This document shows positions 16,122-25,482 of a stretch of DNA of 64,000 bases, one piece after another (position 1 is the first letter of the stretch; the number at the start of each line of letters is the position of its first letter). The position numbers and the translations under genes are program-made. The notes under the pieces were generated by a model. It was not told the DNA's origin and ran no database searches. It worked only from the letters and a program-made list of their open reading frames with translations. Origin of the DNA: Bradyrhizobium lablabi (GTDB taxonomy: Bacteria; Pseudomonadota; Alphaproteobacteria; Rhizobiales; Xanthobacteraceae); contig NZ_JAFCJK010000016.1 of NCBI RefSeq assembly GCF_018131005.1, positions 26,574 through 90,573 on the forward strand, in the 5' to 3' direction.

Positions 16122-18509
16122 ATGATGCTACGGCCGTTTCCGATCCGTTTCCTTGGCAGGCTCGCGATGGCTGTGCCTGTGATGGTCGTCGCCGGGTGTG
16201 GCTCTCCGGATCAAACAGCCCAAGGCTACTATGAGAGCGGCATGGCCTTGATCGCCAAAGGCGACGATCTTAACGCCCGCCTGGAACTCCTGAAGGCGGT
16301 CAAGTACAAGAGCGATAAGGTCGAGGTGTGGCGCGCCTTGGCGGGCATTGACGAGCGAACGAAGGCCAATTCACTCTTCCTGGACCTGCGTCGTATCGTG
16401 GAACTCGATCCGAACGATCTCGATGCACGACTGCGGCTTGCCCGCATTATGATTGGCGGCGGGGCTGCCGAGGCGGCTCTCAGAATCGTCGACGCCGCGA
16501 AAGAAGACACGCCAAGCGCGCCGCTCCATGCATTGCGGGCAATCATCTTGTTGCGGGCGAATGACAGCGCGGGCGCGGTTCGCGAAGCGGAGCGTGCGTT
16601 CGAAATTGATCCGAAGAACGTCGATGCTGTCAGCCTGCTTGCGTCCAAGAAACTGGCGGACGGCGACGCCGATGGTGCTCTGAAGATGCTCGAGAGCCTC
16701 AGCGTCGATCCAAAGGACGAAACGCGTATTTCATTGCAGAAGATGCAAGCCTATGCCCGAAAGGGCGATCTTGCGCAGACCGAAAATCTGTTGCGGAAGG
16801 TGATTGCACTCAATCCGAAGGAAGTGGGCTACCAAGCGCAGCTGATCCAGCTTCTTGTGTCACAGCGCCGCTTCGACGAAGCGGAGAAGGAGCTTCGGGC
16901 AAGGGCCGACGCCAATTCGGGCGATAGCAAATCCGGCCTCGATCTGGTTCGATTCCTCGGTCTGGTCAGAGGGTCCGACGCCGTCCGCAAGGAGCTTGAA
17001 GCTCGCATCAAGGCGGGTGGGGATGTTTTCGACTATCAGCTCGCGCTCGCCGAACTCGATGTTACGCAAGGCAAGGTCAAGGAGGCGACAGAGAGGCTGC
17101 AGGCACTCGTGAATGCGGCGCCTTCACCGGAAAAGAAGACCATAGCGCAGGTCAAGCTCGCGGAAGTGTATGCCGGCAAGGTCAACATCGCAGCAGCCGA
17201 GCCGATTATCTCTGAAGTCCTGAGCAAGGACCGCCGCAACGCCGGGGCACTGCGGCTTCGGGCCGCGATCAGCATCGATCGAGGCCAGTTTGACAGCGCA
17301 ATCTCGGATCTGCGCGAAGCCCTAAACGATCAGCCAAAATCATCGGATCTGCTGACCCTGCTGGCTACCGCCTACGAGCGCGCCGGCAAGCCCGAACTGG
17401 CGGAGCGCCAATACGCCGACGCGTTGAAGGCAGCGAACCAAAGCCCCGAGATGACGCTGCGCTACGTGGCGTTCTTGCAGCGCAGGGGCGAGGCGCCCCA
17501 TGCGGAAGATGTTCTGCAGGAGGCTGTAAGTCGCAATCCCAGCAATCTGCAGCTCCTCTCGTCGTTGGGGCAGGTCAGGCTGAGCCGACAAAATTGGACC
17601 GGTGCGCTGGCGCTTGCCGACACCATTGAGAAGGTCAAGGACGGTCGTTCGCTAGCCGATCAGATACGCGCTTCGGCATTTGCCGGACAAAACAAGGTCG
17701 ACGAAAGCATCGCCGCTCTGGAGGACGCGCACCGCGCGGCGCCGGATGCGGCCCAACCGATCGTCTCGCTCGTGTCGGCGTATGTCAAAGCCGGCAAGGC
17801 GGACAAGGCTGTTGCCCTGTTGCAGGATGTCAACAAGAAATTCCCCGCGAATGCGCAGATATTGGTGCTGCTGGGCCAGGTCTGGGTCTCGCAGAAAAGG
17901 GATGATGACGCCATTCAGGCATTCAAATCCGCGATCGCGCAGCAACCAAAGGACCTGGCCGGCTACAATGCGCTGGACGAGCTTTACGTTCGCCAGAAGA
18001 ACTTTGGCGCCGCGCAGGGTGTCATCGAGGCAGCCCTGAAGGAAATGCCTGGCGATCTGAGCCTGCGTTTGGCCTTGGCCTCGTTGCAAATTCTCAAGGG
18101 AGAGCACGAGGCCGCAATCGCTCAATATGATGCGATCTTGAAGGACCAGCCCAATAATGCGGTTGCAACCAACAATCTCGTCAGCCTCATTCTGGATTAT
18201 CGCTCGGATAAGCCGAGCCTTGATCGGGCACTTTCGCTTGCCGAGACGCTCAAGAATTCGAACGTGCCTCAGTTCCTGGATACGGTCGGTTGGGCGCAGT
18301 ACCGCCGGGGTCAGTTCAAGGAGGCGATCGCTACGCTGGAGCCGGCGGCGCAAAAGCTCCCCAACCTTGCTGCCGTGCATTATCACCTTGGGATGAGCTA
18401 TGCGGCGGCCGGGATGCAGGACAAGGCGGCCGAGCAGTTGAATAAGGCGATGTCGCTTGAGCCTGAAGGGACCGCACTGAAGGAAAGCATACAGGCAGCG
18501 ATGAAATAG
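16122..18509 (+). CDS. prsT: PEP-CTERM system TPR-repeat lipoprotein (PrsT-like)
   Basis: A 795-residue protein. A short signal ends in a lipobox (VVAGCGS), so the mature protein should be a lipoprotein. The rest consists of consecutive tetratricopeptide-like repeats, with recurring A-x-x-x-P motifs at loop positions such as ELDPNDL, EIDPKNV and ALNPKEV. This is the architecture of the large TPR lipoproteins that accompany exosortase/EPS loci (TIGR02917-like); the usual length is near 900 residues, so this copy is slightly short. It probably scaffolds polymer export in the periplasm. Start choice: ATG at 16122 is preceded by GAAGAAAG; the open frame begins at 16059 and overlaps the previous gene. 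Confidence 0.85.
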   Translation: MMLRPFPIRFLGRLAMAVPVMVVAGCGSPDQTAQGYYESGMALIAKGDDLNARLELLKAVKYKSDKVEVWRALAGIDERTKANSLFLDLRRIVELDPNDLDARLRLARIMIGGGAAEAALRIVDAAKEDTPSAPLHALRAIILLRANDSAGAVREAERAFEIDPKNVDAVSLLASKKLADGDADGALKMLESLSVDPKDETRISLQKMQAYARKGDLAQTENLLRKVIALNPKEVGYQAQLIQLLVSQRRFDEAEKELRARADANSGDSKSGLDLVRFLGLVRGSDAVRKELEARIKAGGDVFDYQLALAELDVTQGKVKEATERLQALVNAAPSPEKKTIAQVKLAEVYAGKVNIAAAEPIISEVLSKDRRNAGALRLRAAISIDRGQFDSAISDLREALNDQPKSSDLLTLLATAYERAGKPELAERQYADALKAANQSPEMTLRYVAFLQRRGEAPHAEDVLQEAVSRNPSNLQLLSSLGQVRLSRQNWTGALALADTIEKVKDGRSLADQIRASAFAGQNKVDESIAALEDAHRAAPDAAQPIVSLVSAYVKAGKADKAVALLQDVNKKFPANAQILVLLGQVWVSQKRDDDAIQAFKSAIAQQPKDLAGYNALDELYVRQKNFGAAQGVIEAALKEMPGDLSLRLALASLQILKGEHEAAIAQYDAILKDQPNNAVATNNLVSLILDYRSDKPSLDRALSLAETLKNSNVPQFLDTVGWAQYRRGQFKEAIATLEPAAQKLPNLAAVHYHLGMSYAAAGMQDKAAEQLNKAMSLEPEGTALKESIQAAMK

Positions 18510-18514
18510 GCTGG

Positions 18515-19753
18515 TCAGTTTCCTGGTGGCAGCAGCGTGTAGCTGTGGCTCACGACGACCATGATGCTGTGTGAATCGGCGGGGCCGGTCCCTGAGACGG
18601 TCGGCGTGCCCGTGATCGGATCGAAAGTCGCAGTGCCAGAGCTCGCAAAGCGATGAAGGTAACGATACGTGAACTGGGCAATCCAGTTCTGCGTCAGGTT
18701 ATAGCTATAGCTGGCTGATGCAGACGCGAAGTCCGTGGTGTTCGTGGAGATCTGCCTGTTGCCGTTCGCGGAAAGTGTGATGCTCGATCGTGAATTGATG
18801 ATGTGAGAAATGCTGGCATCGATCATGTCGCGCTTGAAGATCGAGCCGACGATGCTGGGGCCGACTGTCTGGTTCGCCGTAATGGTCAGCGTGGTGTTCT
18901 TGAGCATCCGGTAGGTGAGAACCGCATCGCCGATCCAATCGAGCACCGAACTCGACGACGGCGTTGTGGTGGAGGTGCCACCGATCACGGAGGTGGCGAC
19001 GCCATTTTCGGTGACGAGATTGGCCGCTCCAATGTTTCCTCGGAAGCTGAGCACTGGGGAGAAAGTTGTGTCGATCCCGACCTGGTTGCGGTAGATCTGG
19101 ATGCTCGTACCGAAGGTGTTGTCGTAATTGAGGAACTCGGCTTCCGACGACACATTGACGTTTGTAAGCGCGCTCAAGGAGTGGCGCCACGTACCTCGGG
19201 CCAACGTGTCGGTGAACGGCGTTCCTCCTGACGAAGGCTCGTAGCTCGTTCGGGTGGACGTCGCGAACAGGGACAGGGTATCCCGGCTTGAGAGGGTTCG
19301 ATCCAGACCGCCCGAGAAGGTCAGTGTATCCAGAAAGCCGTTAGTGTTACTTGAAGCGCCAATGTCGCTGAGCAGGGCCAGCGCCGTGCTTTGCTGCCTC
19401 CACAATGCTTCCACGAACTCGCGGTCGGGCTTGACCTTCTCGTACTGCTCGTATCGTGCCCGAAAGCCGTAGTTGAGATACTCGGAAGCCACTCCGTCTA
19501 CGCCCGGGCCCCAATATTTCTTGTACGAGCCGTCGCCATCCAGATTGAACTTGGAAGTCGGCGTGCGAGCCTCCGCATTGGCCGTCAGCGTCGAATAAGA
19601 GCCGATCGATCCCGCCGGGAAGGAGTTCAAAAACTGATTGCTATTGAGTTCGACCGTTTCGCTTTGGGTTGTCTTGAGGGACCAATCGAACGCGGCAGCG
19701 TCCGAGGCTGCCATGACGCAGCTCACCGAAACCGCTATGGCAGTTCGCTTCAC
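18515..19753 (-). CDS. Exosortase-system outer-membrane beta-barrel protein
   Basis: A 412-residue exported protein. The signal peptide is MKRTAIAVSVSCVMAASDAAA, residues 1-21, of which the last three fit a signal-peptidase I site. The remainder alternates hydrophobic and polar residues with many Ser/Thr and Asn turns and repeated aromatic residues at strand ends, the look of an outer-membrane barrel. Proteins of this type (TIGR03016-like) sit in PEP-CTERM/EPS loci and are thought to be the outer-membrane part of export. The start is GTG, with GAGGGG upstream. It converges on the TPR lipoprotein with only 5 bases between stops. Confidence 0.72.
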   Translation of the reverse strand: MKRTAIAVSVSCVMAASDAAAFDWSLKTTQSETVELNSNQFLNSFPAGSIGSYSTLTANAEARTPTSKFNLDGDGSYKKYWGPGVDGVASEYLNYGFRARYEQYEKVKPDREFVEALWRQQSTALALLSDIGASSNTNGFLDTLTFSGGLDRTLSSRDTLSLFATSTRTSYEPSSGGTPFTDTLARGTWRHSLSALTNVNVSSEAEFLNYDNTFGTSIQIYRNQVGIDTTFSPVLSFRGNIGAANLVTENGVATSVIGGTSTTTPSSSSVLDWIGDAVLTYRMLKNTTLTITANQTVGPSIVGSIFKRDMIDASISHIINSRSSITLSANGNRQISTNTTDFASASASYSYNLTQNWIAQFTYRYLHRFASSGTATFDPITGTPTVSGTGPADSHSIMVVVSHSYTLLPPGN

Positions 19754-19789
19754 GGTGTCACGCCCCTCGGGTGCACGCGGCTAGGACGG

Positions 19790-20374
19790 CTAGTCGAACA
19801 AGCCTCTTTCGGGGACGAGGATCACGTCGCCGGCGCGCAACTTGATGTTGCCCTCCAGGTCGAGTCCGGCTTCATACGCGCTGTAGTTGAACATGAAGAT
19901 GGTCTCGTCGCCGCCAGGGGCGCGCCGCCGCACCTGGATTTTCTTCTTGGCGGCAAACGGCCCGATCCCGCCGGCCAGTGCAATTGCCTGCATCAAGGTC
20001 GTCGGCTGCCGGACAACGTAGGAACCGGGGCGGATGACTTCTCCGGTCACGAAAATCTTGGGCTTGAGATCCTCTTCGGGAATCTCTTTCGGCGCGGCCA
20101 CCACGGCGACCGTGATATCGAGGTTCTCATCCTTGTAGTTGCCCTTGAGCTTCTGCCTGAGGATGTTCTCAATCGCCTGCGGCGTCAGTCCACGGGCCCG
20201 GATGTGGCCGGCCAATGGGAACGCGATCTCCCCGGACGGATCTACCGTTACATTGCGGTCGAGCTTGGGGTCCTGCAGCACCGAAATACTGAGACTATCT
20301 CCTACCTTGAGGGCTTGGGCGCTCGCCGCCGAAATTCCCAAAAATACGCAAAAGGCGACCAAAAGAACCCGCAT
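19790..20374 (-). CDS. Polysaccharide export protein (Wza/EpsE-like, Poly_export and SLBB)
   Basis: A 194-residue exported protein with a signal peptide (cleavage near ASAQA). It then has a Poly_export domain with LKVGDSLSISVLQDPKL and VDPSGEIAFPLAGHIRARGLT, followed by a SLBB-type domain (VTGEVIRPGSYVV, LMQAIALAGG). Wza-family proteins form the export channel for capsules and EPS; this short version lacks a C-terminal membrane helix and a clear lipobox, as is common for the periplasmic export proteins in exosortase loci. It is 36 bases from the start of the barrel gene and likely expressed with it. Confidence 0.88.
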   Translation of the reverse strand: MRVLLVAFCVFLGISAASAQALKVGDSLSISVLQDPKLDRNVTVDPSGEIAFPLAGHIRARGLTPQAIENILRQKLKGNYKDENLDITVAVVAAPKEIPEEDLKPKIFVTGEVIRPGSYVVRQPTTLMQAIALAGGIGPFAAKKKIQVRRRAPGGDETIFMFNYSAYEAGLDLEGNIKLRAGDVILVPERGLFD

Positions 20375-20498
20375 TGCTATCCCCTAATCAGCGAAGCTTG
20401 GGCCAACGCCTAGGCTTTGCGGGGCGGCGCGTGAAATGGTTAATTCGCCGACGCCGACCTAGCCGACTCCTCCGCAGAACCTATTCGGTTGCAGATAC

Positions 20499-21335
20499 CT
20501 AGGGAACCCGCGAGACCTGTTTGACCGGAAAAATACTATACTGTTGCTTGTCTGCAATGACGTCCCTAACCAACTGATCAGAAATGACTTTCCTGTCGTT
20601 GGCAAAGCCATAAACGAGTGCGGTATCGCAGAGCACATTGATCATGCGTGGGATGCCGCCGGACGAGGTTGCGATCAGTGCGCAGGCCTCCTGGGTGAAG
20701 AGCGGCCGGGTGGCGCCGACCGCCTGCAGGCGGAAGGCGATGTAGTTGGCGACCTCGCGCGCATCCAATGGACGAAGATGAAAATCGGACGAGATCCTTT
20801 GGGCAAACTGGTGCAGCGATGGTGCAAGCAATAGCTCCCGCAGCTGTGGCTGGCCAACCAGGATCAGCTGGAGGATCTGGAATTTGTCGGCGTTGATGTT
20901 GGAGAGCATGCGAAGGTGCTCGAGCGCCTCGGGCTCCAGATTTTGCGCCTCGTCGATGATCAGAATGGTGCGTCGCCCATTGGCGTATTGGCCGTATAAA
21001 AAATCTTGAAAGTGCTTGAAAAGACTGGGATAATTACCCTCGAACGGCTGTCCGACCGACATCAGGATCCATTGCAGGAGTTCTTGGCGTCCCTGGGGGG
21101 AGTTGGAGATCAGGCCGACTGTGATTGCCGGACTGATTTTCTTGAGGAGGTGTCGAACCAGGGTGGTCTTGCCCGATCCGATCTCGCCCGTGATCACCGT
21201 GAAGCCTGCATTGTTCATCACGCCGAACTCGAGCATGGTGAACGCCATCGAGTGCATCTTACCCCAGTAGATGAGATCGGGGTCGGGCAGGATCGAAAAT
21301 GGCTTCTCCCGCAGCTGGTAAAATGCCTCGTACAT
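20499..21335 (-). CDS. ExeA-like AAA ATPase (exosortase-system associated)
   Basis: A 278-residue cytosolic or peripheral ATPase. Walker A is GEIGSGKTT at residues 50-58 and Walker B is ILIIDEAQN at about 124-132. An arginine-rich sensor region (FAQRISSDFHLRPLD) and the GGIPRMINVL helix follow. This is the GspA/ExeA-type AAA domain found next to polysaccharide export genes in PEP-CTERM loci (TIGR03015-like); it lacks the peptidoglycan-binding C-terminus of true ExeA. It probably energises or regulates assembly of the export complex. It is divergent from the chain-length gene. Confidence 0.88.
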   Translation of the reverse strand: MYEAFYQLREKPFSILPDPDLIYWGKMHSMAFTMLEFGVMNNAGFTVITGEIGSGKTTLVRHLLKKISPAITVGLISNSPQGRQELLQWILMSVGQPFEGNYPSLFKHFQDFLYGQYANGRRTILIIDEAQNLEPEALEHLRMLSNINADKFQILQLILVGQPQLRELLLAPSLHQFAQRISSDFHLRPLDAREVANYIAFRLQAVGATRPLFTQEACALIATSSGGIPRMINVLCDTALVYGFANDRKVISDQLVRDVIADKQQYSIFPVKQVSRVP

Positions 21336-21580
21336 GCTGTTCCTACACTCGAACCGACGCCTGCTTATAGCTTAAGTCGGAAAACACTTCGCAACCCGCG
21401 CCTGGGTTTCTTCGTTTTGCGTAAACTGGAATCGCTGGGGCTGGGAACCTGACCGTTAAGGCTGACCGCTCAAATCCAGTTCCTGTTCAACAATTCATTA
21501 AATTGAGGGCAGTTGGGTGATATAATCACACAACGGAGCGTGGTAAGAACTCCTGTGCCGTTGGAATAGACTGATTTTGG

Positions 21581-22930
21581 ATGACCATGCTTCAAAAAGT
21601 TGATTTCGAAGACGATTTCGAGGATTTGCAACAGGATCGCGGTCATCTCTTGCGCCCGTCATTCTATTTCGCGGTGTTTGCGAGGCGTTGGCCTTATTTC
21701 ATATTTCCATTTCTCTTGATCGCGTCGGTCGGAATTGCCGGCGCGTTCCTGTGGCCGGCGACCTATCTATCGGAAGGTAAGGTCCTCGTTCAGTCCCAGC
21801 AAATTCCCTCGGAGCTGGTGCGCCCGACCGTGACCAGCGCCGCACAGGAGCGCATCCAGGTTATCCAGCAGCGCACCATGACGCGGGACAATCTGATCGC
21901 GATCGCCGACAAGTTCCAGCTCTTCCCTGAGAAGCGGACGCTGATGTCGGTGACCGAGCTCGTGGAGCTGATGAAGAAGAACACCAAGTTCTCGGCGGTC
22001 GATCCTCAGATCGACTTCAAGCAGCGGTCGCGCTCGGCCCTGGAAAATCCAACGATCGTGTTCTCGGTCGGGTTTGAGTATCCGGATCCGGTGGTCGCGT
22101 CGCGGGTCGCCAATGAGTTGATGACGCGCATCCTCAATGAGGATTTGCGCGATCGGACGAGCCGGGCAACCGATACAACCAAGTTCTTGTCGCGCGAAGT
22201 ACAACGGCTTCAGGCCGAGAACACGGCCCTCGATAACAAGATCGCCCAGTTGAAACTGTCGCAGGGCAAATCTGCCACCACGAAGAGCGACCAGCCTTCG
22301 ACGTTGGATCAGCTGAAGGCGGAATTGCTGCAGAAGAGCGCGCTCTATTCCGACCGGCATCCCATGATTCAATCGCTGAAACGGCAGGTAGAGGCCCTGG
22401 AGAAGGCCGCTCCGCCGACTGCCGCGACCGACGCAGGCGCCGCCGCGAGCATCGAAGCGATGACCACGCAGCAGGAAGCGCTTCAGAAGAATCTCGAGGC
22501 GGCATCAGCCAAGCTTGCCGCCGCCAGGCTTGGCGAGAATCTCGAGAAGGATCAGCAGTCCGAGAAACTTGAAGTCATCGAGCAGCCAACCGTGCCGGTG
22601 GAGCCGATCAAGCCGAACCGGCCGAAGGTCGCTGCGATGGCGCTTCTGGCAGCTCTCGCGGCCGGTGTCGGCCTTACTTTCCTGAGAGAAATCTCCGACA
22701 AGGCCATTCGCCGGACCGGTGACGTTTTCAGTGTGATCGACAGCAAATTGGTGGTGTGCATTCCCTATATCATCACAGCGGCGGAAGTTCGTCGCCGCAA
22801 ACGACGCCTCATCGTGGCTACTTGCGCTTCGGTCGTGCTGGTCGCCGCTGTTCTCGGCGGCGCCTACTTCTTCCTGCCGCCGCTCGACCTTGTCATTGCA
22901 AAGGCGCGGGTCGGATTGTTTCGGTTATAG
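21581..22930 (+). CDS. Wzz/GumC-type polysaccharide chain-length determinant
   Basis: A 449-residue inner-membrane protein. TM1 is at about residues 33-55, followed by the Wzz domain (VLVQSQQIPSELVRPTV). A periplasmic coiled-coil region lies at about residues 195-335, and the second TM at about 345-363 has the typical P-rich entry VPVEPIKPNRPK. A third hydrophobic segment (residues about 409-431) near the end is unusual for plain Wzz. It should set chain length and work with the kinase encoded next. ATG at 21581 or 21587 (MLQKV) is the start. Confidence 0.88.
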   Translation: MTMLQKVDFEDDFEDLQQDRGHLLRPSFYFAVFARRWPYFIFPFLLIASVGIAGAFLWPATYLSEGKVLVQSQQIPSELVRPTVTSAAQERIQVIQQRTMTRDNLIAIADKFQLFPEKRTLMSVTELVELMKKNTKFSAVDPQIDFKQRSRSALENPTIVFSVGFEYPDPVVASRVANELMTRILNEDLRDRTSRATDTTKFLSREVQRLQAENTALDNKIAQLKLSQGKSATTKSDQPSTLDQLKAELLQKSALYSDRHPMIQSLKRQVEALEKAAPPTAATDAGAAASIEAMTTQQEALQKNLEAASAKLAAARLGENLEKDQQSEKLEVIEQPTVPVEPIKPNRPKVAAMALLAALAAGVGLTFLREISDKAIRRTGDVFSVIDSKLVVCIPYIITAAEVRRRKRRLIVATCASVVLVAAVLGGAYFFLPPLDLVIAKARVGLFRL

Positions 22931-22947
22931 GGTCTGGGAGCGCAAAC

Positions 22948-23754
22948 GTGGATTCAATCAAACAAGCTGTCGAACTCGCCCGAGCGAGCGACGCGCCGGG
23001 GCCGGCTCCAAACGCCTCGGCTGGAGAGATCTTTCGTCCAGGCGCGCTCGATCCGAAGATGCGCGAGGTCCGCCTGGATCCGGTTCATCTCGAGCGATCG
23101 AGAATCGTCGCGCATGCCTCGTCGAAGGAGCAGGGGCGCTATTACGACATGCTGCGCACCCAGGTGCTGCAGGAGATGGACAAAAAGAGCTGGCAGTTTC
23201 TGGCGGTCACGTCGCCGACCGCGGGCTGCGGCAAGACCGTCACCGCTTGCAATCTCGCGATGAGCATCGCCCGATTGCCGGAACGATCAGTGTTGCTGGT
23301 GGATCTTGATCTCCGCAAGCCGACGGTGGCAAAATATCTCGGCGCGGAGCCTACGGACGGCGTTATGAGCGTGCTGGAGGGGCGCAGCCCGCTGTCGTCA
23401 GCGGTGACCCAGGTCAGCGTCGGTCCAACGAGCTTCCTGGTTCTTTCGGGAGGAGTGTCGTCCTCGAGTTCGTCGGAATGGATGGCCTCTCAAACGATGG
23501 GGACGCTGCTGCAAACCATCAAGCGGGAATTCCGCTCACGCCTGGTCATATTTGACCTGCCACCCATGCTGCTCGGCGACGACGTGATTTCGATCCTGCC
23601 GCGGATGGATGCAACGCTGCTTGTCGCTGGCGTCGGCAGCACGTCCGTGTCTGATATCAAGGAGTGCCAAAAGCACTTGCAGCGGAGCCCGGTCGTTCGC
23701 GTCGTGGTGAACAAGACCGCCGAGGTCACCGACTCCTACTACGGCTATTATTGA
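22948..23754 (+). CDS. CpsD/CapB-like BY-kinase
   Basis: A 268-residue cytoplasmic protein-tyrosine kinase. Walker A is SPTAGCGKT at residues 89-97. Walker A' is LLVDLDLRKP at about 115-124, and the later IFDLPPML is a Walker B-type strand. The C-terminus ends with DSYYGYY, a short tyrosine cluster matching the autophosphorylated tail of BY-kinases. It is a stand-alone kinase domain whose activator is expected to be the Wzz-like protein encoded immediately upstream. The start is GTG at 22948, with GGGAG in the right place; the frame is open to 22756 but that part overlaps the Wzz gene and is not coding here. Phosphorylation state probably controls polymerisation. Confidence 0.87.
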   Translation: MDSIKQAVELARASDAPGPAPNASAGEIFRPGALDPKMREVRLDPVHLERSRIVAHASSKEQGRYYDMLRTQVLQEMDKKSWQFLAVTSPTAGCGKTVTACNLAMSIARLPERSVLLVDLDLRKPTVAKYLGAEPTDGVMSVLEGRSPLSSAVTQVSVGPTSFLVLSGGVSSSSSSEWMASQTMGTLLQTIKREFRSRLVIFDLPPMLLGDDVISILPRMDATLLVAGVGSTSVSDIKECQKHLQRSPVVRVVVNKTAEVTDSYYGYY

Positions 23755-23760
23755 CCCTCG

Positions 23761-24465
23761 CTAGAAGGGCGAGTTCGGCGGCAGAAACGCCGCAATTTCC
23801 GCGGCCGGCACGAAATACTTGGCGATATCCTGGGTTTCGGTCCGTCGAGACAGGGGATCCACCTTCGATCGCGAGATCTTGCGGCTCATGATGCCGAGCA
23901 GGCAGCGGCGCTCGGCGTCAAAAACGCCCGATCCCGAATTACCGGTATACGCCACATCGGCGATCACCGTGCGAAACTTGCGCGTTCCCTCGGGAAGCCG
24001 ATCAGCCGACAGGATACGAGACTGTGCGATGCCTTCCGGCACGACTGTCACAACGCGCTGACCCGGAAGCGGGGGCGTGTCGCATAGGCTGCTGCGCCGC
24101 AGCCTGAGCCGTATGGGAAGCAGGTTTTGCTCCACCGCGAGGAGGGTCAAATCGGTCCCCTCGAAGCTGCCTTCCTTGACGACCTGGGTCGGGTATTCTT
24201 GCCCGGCGATGACGACCTTGGGCCAGGACAACCAGGCTCTGCCGACGACATGTGCGGCCGTGAGGAAGAAACCGCGTCCGAGGTAGATACCGTATCCGGG
24301 CCAGGACTGCTGTGGCGTCCTGTGAATGTTAACTGCGTAGGCGAGTAGCGAGTCGTTAAAGTCCTGCGCGGCGGCGGGTCCGACAAAAGCTGTCGAAGCG
24401 AACATGCCAGCGACCAGGAGCCTCGCAATGCGGCTCGTCACTACGACGTTCTTTGGCTTGGACAT
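23761..24465 (-). CDS. Secreted trypsin-like serine protease
   Basis: A 234-residue exported protein with a signal peptide ending near GPAAA. The S1-type triad is visible: His72 in TAAHVV, Asp105 in GTDLTLL and Ser177 in GNSGSG. The family is the DegP/trypsin-like peptidase group without a PDZ domain. It ends just 6 bases from the stop of the tyrosine kinase gene, reading convergently. In this locus it may process exported proteins or remodel the matrix; this is inference. GTG alternatives exist but ATG at 24465 gives a complete signal. Confidence 0.78.
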   Translation of the reverse strand: MSKPKNVVVTSRIARLLVAGMFASTAFVGPAAAQDFNDSLLAYAVNIHRTPQQSWPGYGIYLGRGFFLTAAHVVGRAWLSWPKVVIAGQEYPTQVVKEGSFEGTDLTLLAVEQNLLPIRLRLRRSSLCDTPPLPGQRVVTVVPEGIAQSRILSADRLPEGTRKFRTVIADVAYTGNSGSGVFDAERRCLLGIMSRKISRSKVDPLSRRTETQDIAKYFVPAAEIAAFLPPNSPF

Positions 24466-24538
24466 CTCTGACTCGCGGAGGCACTCGGGCTCTAAGGCAT
24501 GATTCGGAGAAGCAACCGGCAGCTTTCCTTTCGGCCCT

Positions 24539-25234
24539 TCACGATGCGCCCGTAAAAAACTTCAATTCCTTCGCCGGAACCGCGGCGAGAAGGTCGCGAA
24601 TGAATTGGTCCTGGAGTTTGAATGAGGCTTCACGCGGAAGGCCAATCGTCGAAATTCGGATGAGCGCGCCGTCGGGAATAACGCCGCGCAGCCCGTATTT
24701 GAGGCGGCTCAACTGGTGACCGACAACACCGTTCGAAATGTCGTTGCCGACCCGCATCCAGTATGTGACGGGCTCATAGCGCGACTCGCGCTGTGTGATC
24801 AGCCGCATCGTGCTGATCGGTGGAGTTCCATCCCTGTAGCTGACCGCTGCCTCGGTCTTCTCCGAGATGCGGAAACCGTTCGCAGTGTAACAAATTTCAG
24901 GGCGATGCGACTTGAGCCGATAGTTCTGCACCGGGCCATAGGCGACAAGCAACATTACGATATTGCCGCGACCGTCCGAGTACCCCCGTCCAACTTCCTG
25001 GCTATAGTTCTTTCTCTCGGTGGTTGGATCGAGAACATACTCCTCATTCGGTTTGACCGGACTGATTTCGGGCACCAGGGTCCACGTGCCAAATTGCTTC
25101 GGGATCACGTCTTCAAGGCTCGGCGATGCGGCTGTTCTGGCCATCAACTCTCGAGGTTGCATGACCTCCGCAAGGATAGCCACGCCCAGAATTGCGACGC
25201 AAGCCAAAACAACCTGAACGCGATTGATCTTCAT
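24539..25234 (-). CDS. epsI: EpsI-family exosortase-associated protein
   Basis: A 231-residue protein with one N-terminal hydrophobic anchor (VQVVLACVAILGVAILA). The middle has HRPEICYTANGFRI, the hallmark of the EpsI/DUF3485 family, in which the Cys/His region is conserved. It is often fused to or beside exosortases and is thought to help the sorting reaction or EPS export in the periplasm. It is divergent from the epsD-type gene, with about 250 bases between them. The ribosome binding site is weak. Confidence 0.88.
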   Translation of the reverse strand: MKINRVQVVLACVAILGVAILAEVMQPRELMARTAASPSLEDVIPKQFGTWTLVPEISPVKPNEEYVLDPTTERKNYSQEVGRGYSDGRGNIVMLLVAYGPVQNYRLKSHRPEICYTANGFRISEKTEAAVSYRDGTPPISTMRLITQRESRYEPVTYWMRVGNDISNGVVGHQLSRLKYGLRGVIPDGALIRISTIGLPREASFKLQDQFIRDLLAAVPAKELKFFTGAS

Positions 25235-25482
25235 GTTGAAACTCAGTTCGGGATGGAATTTCTGTTGGTCAATATCGATTGAACATATAGGTGAAATGGG
25301 CTGGACTCCAATTAAATTGGCTGCAATCTAACGCCCCTGAACATTAACATAAACGATCGAAATTTGCGACTTTAGGCGCGTTGACCTCGACGCTTCAGCG
25401 ATAACTACGTAAGCAGAGGCGGGCGCGAGCCCGTGCGTTCGGGCAATGACCGAGCGCGAATGGAATCACGGAGTTCGAGATC

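Noticed and set aside
19391..20413. 340-residue open frame on the plus strand
   Set aside because: It covers the antisense of the Wza-like protein and part of the barrel gene, and has no recognisable domains.
22756..22947. N-terminal extension of the tyrosine kinase
   Set aside because: It overlaps the Wzz-like gene in another frame and the GTG at 22948 has a proper GGGAG site.
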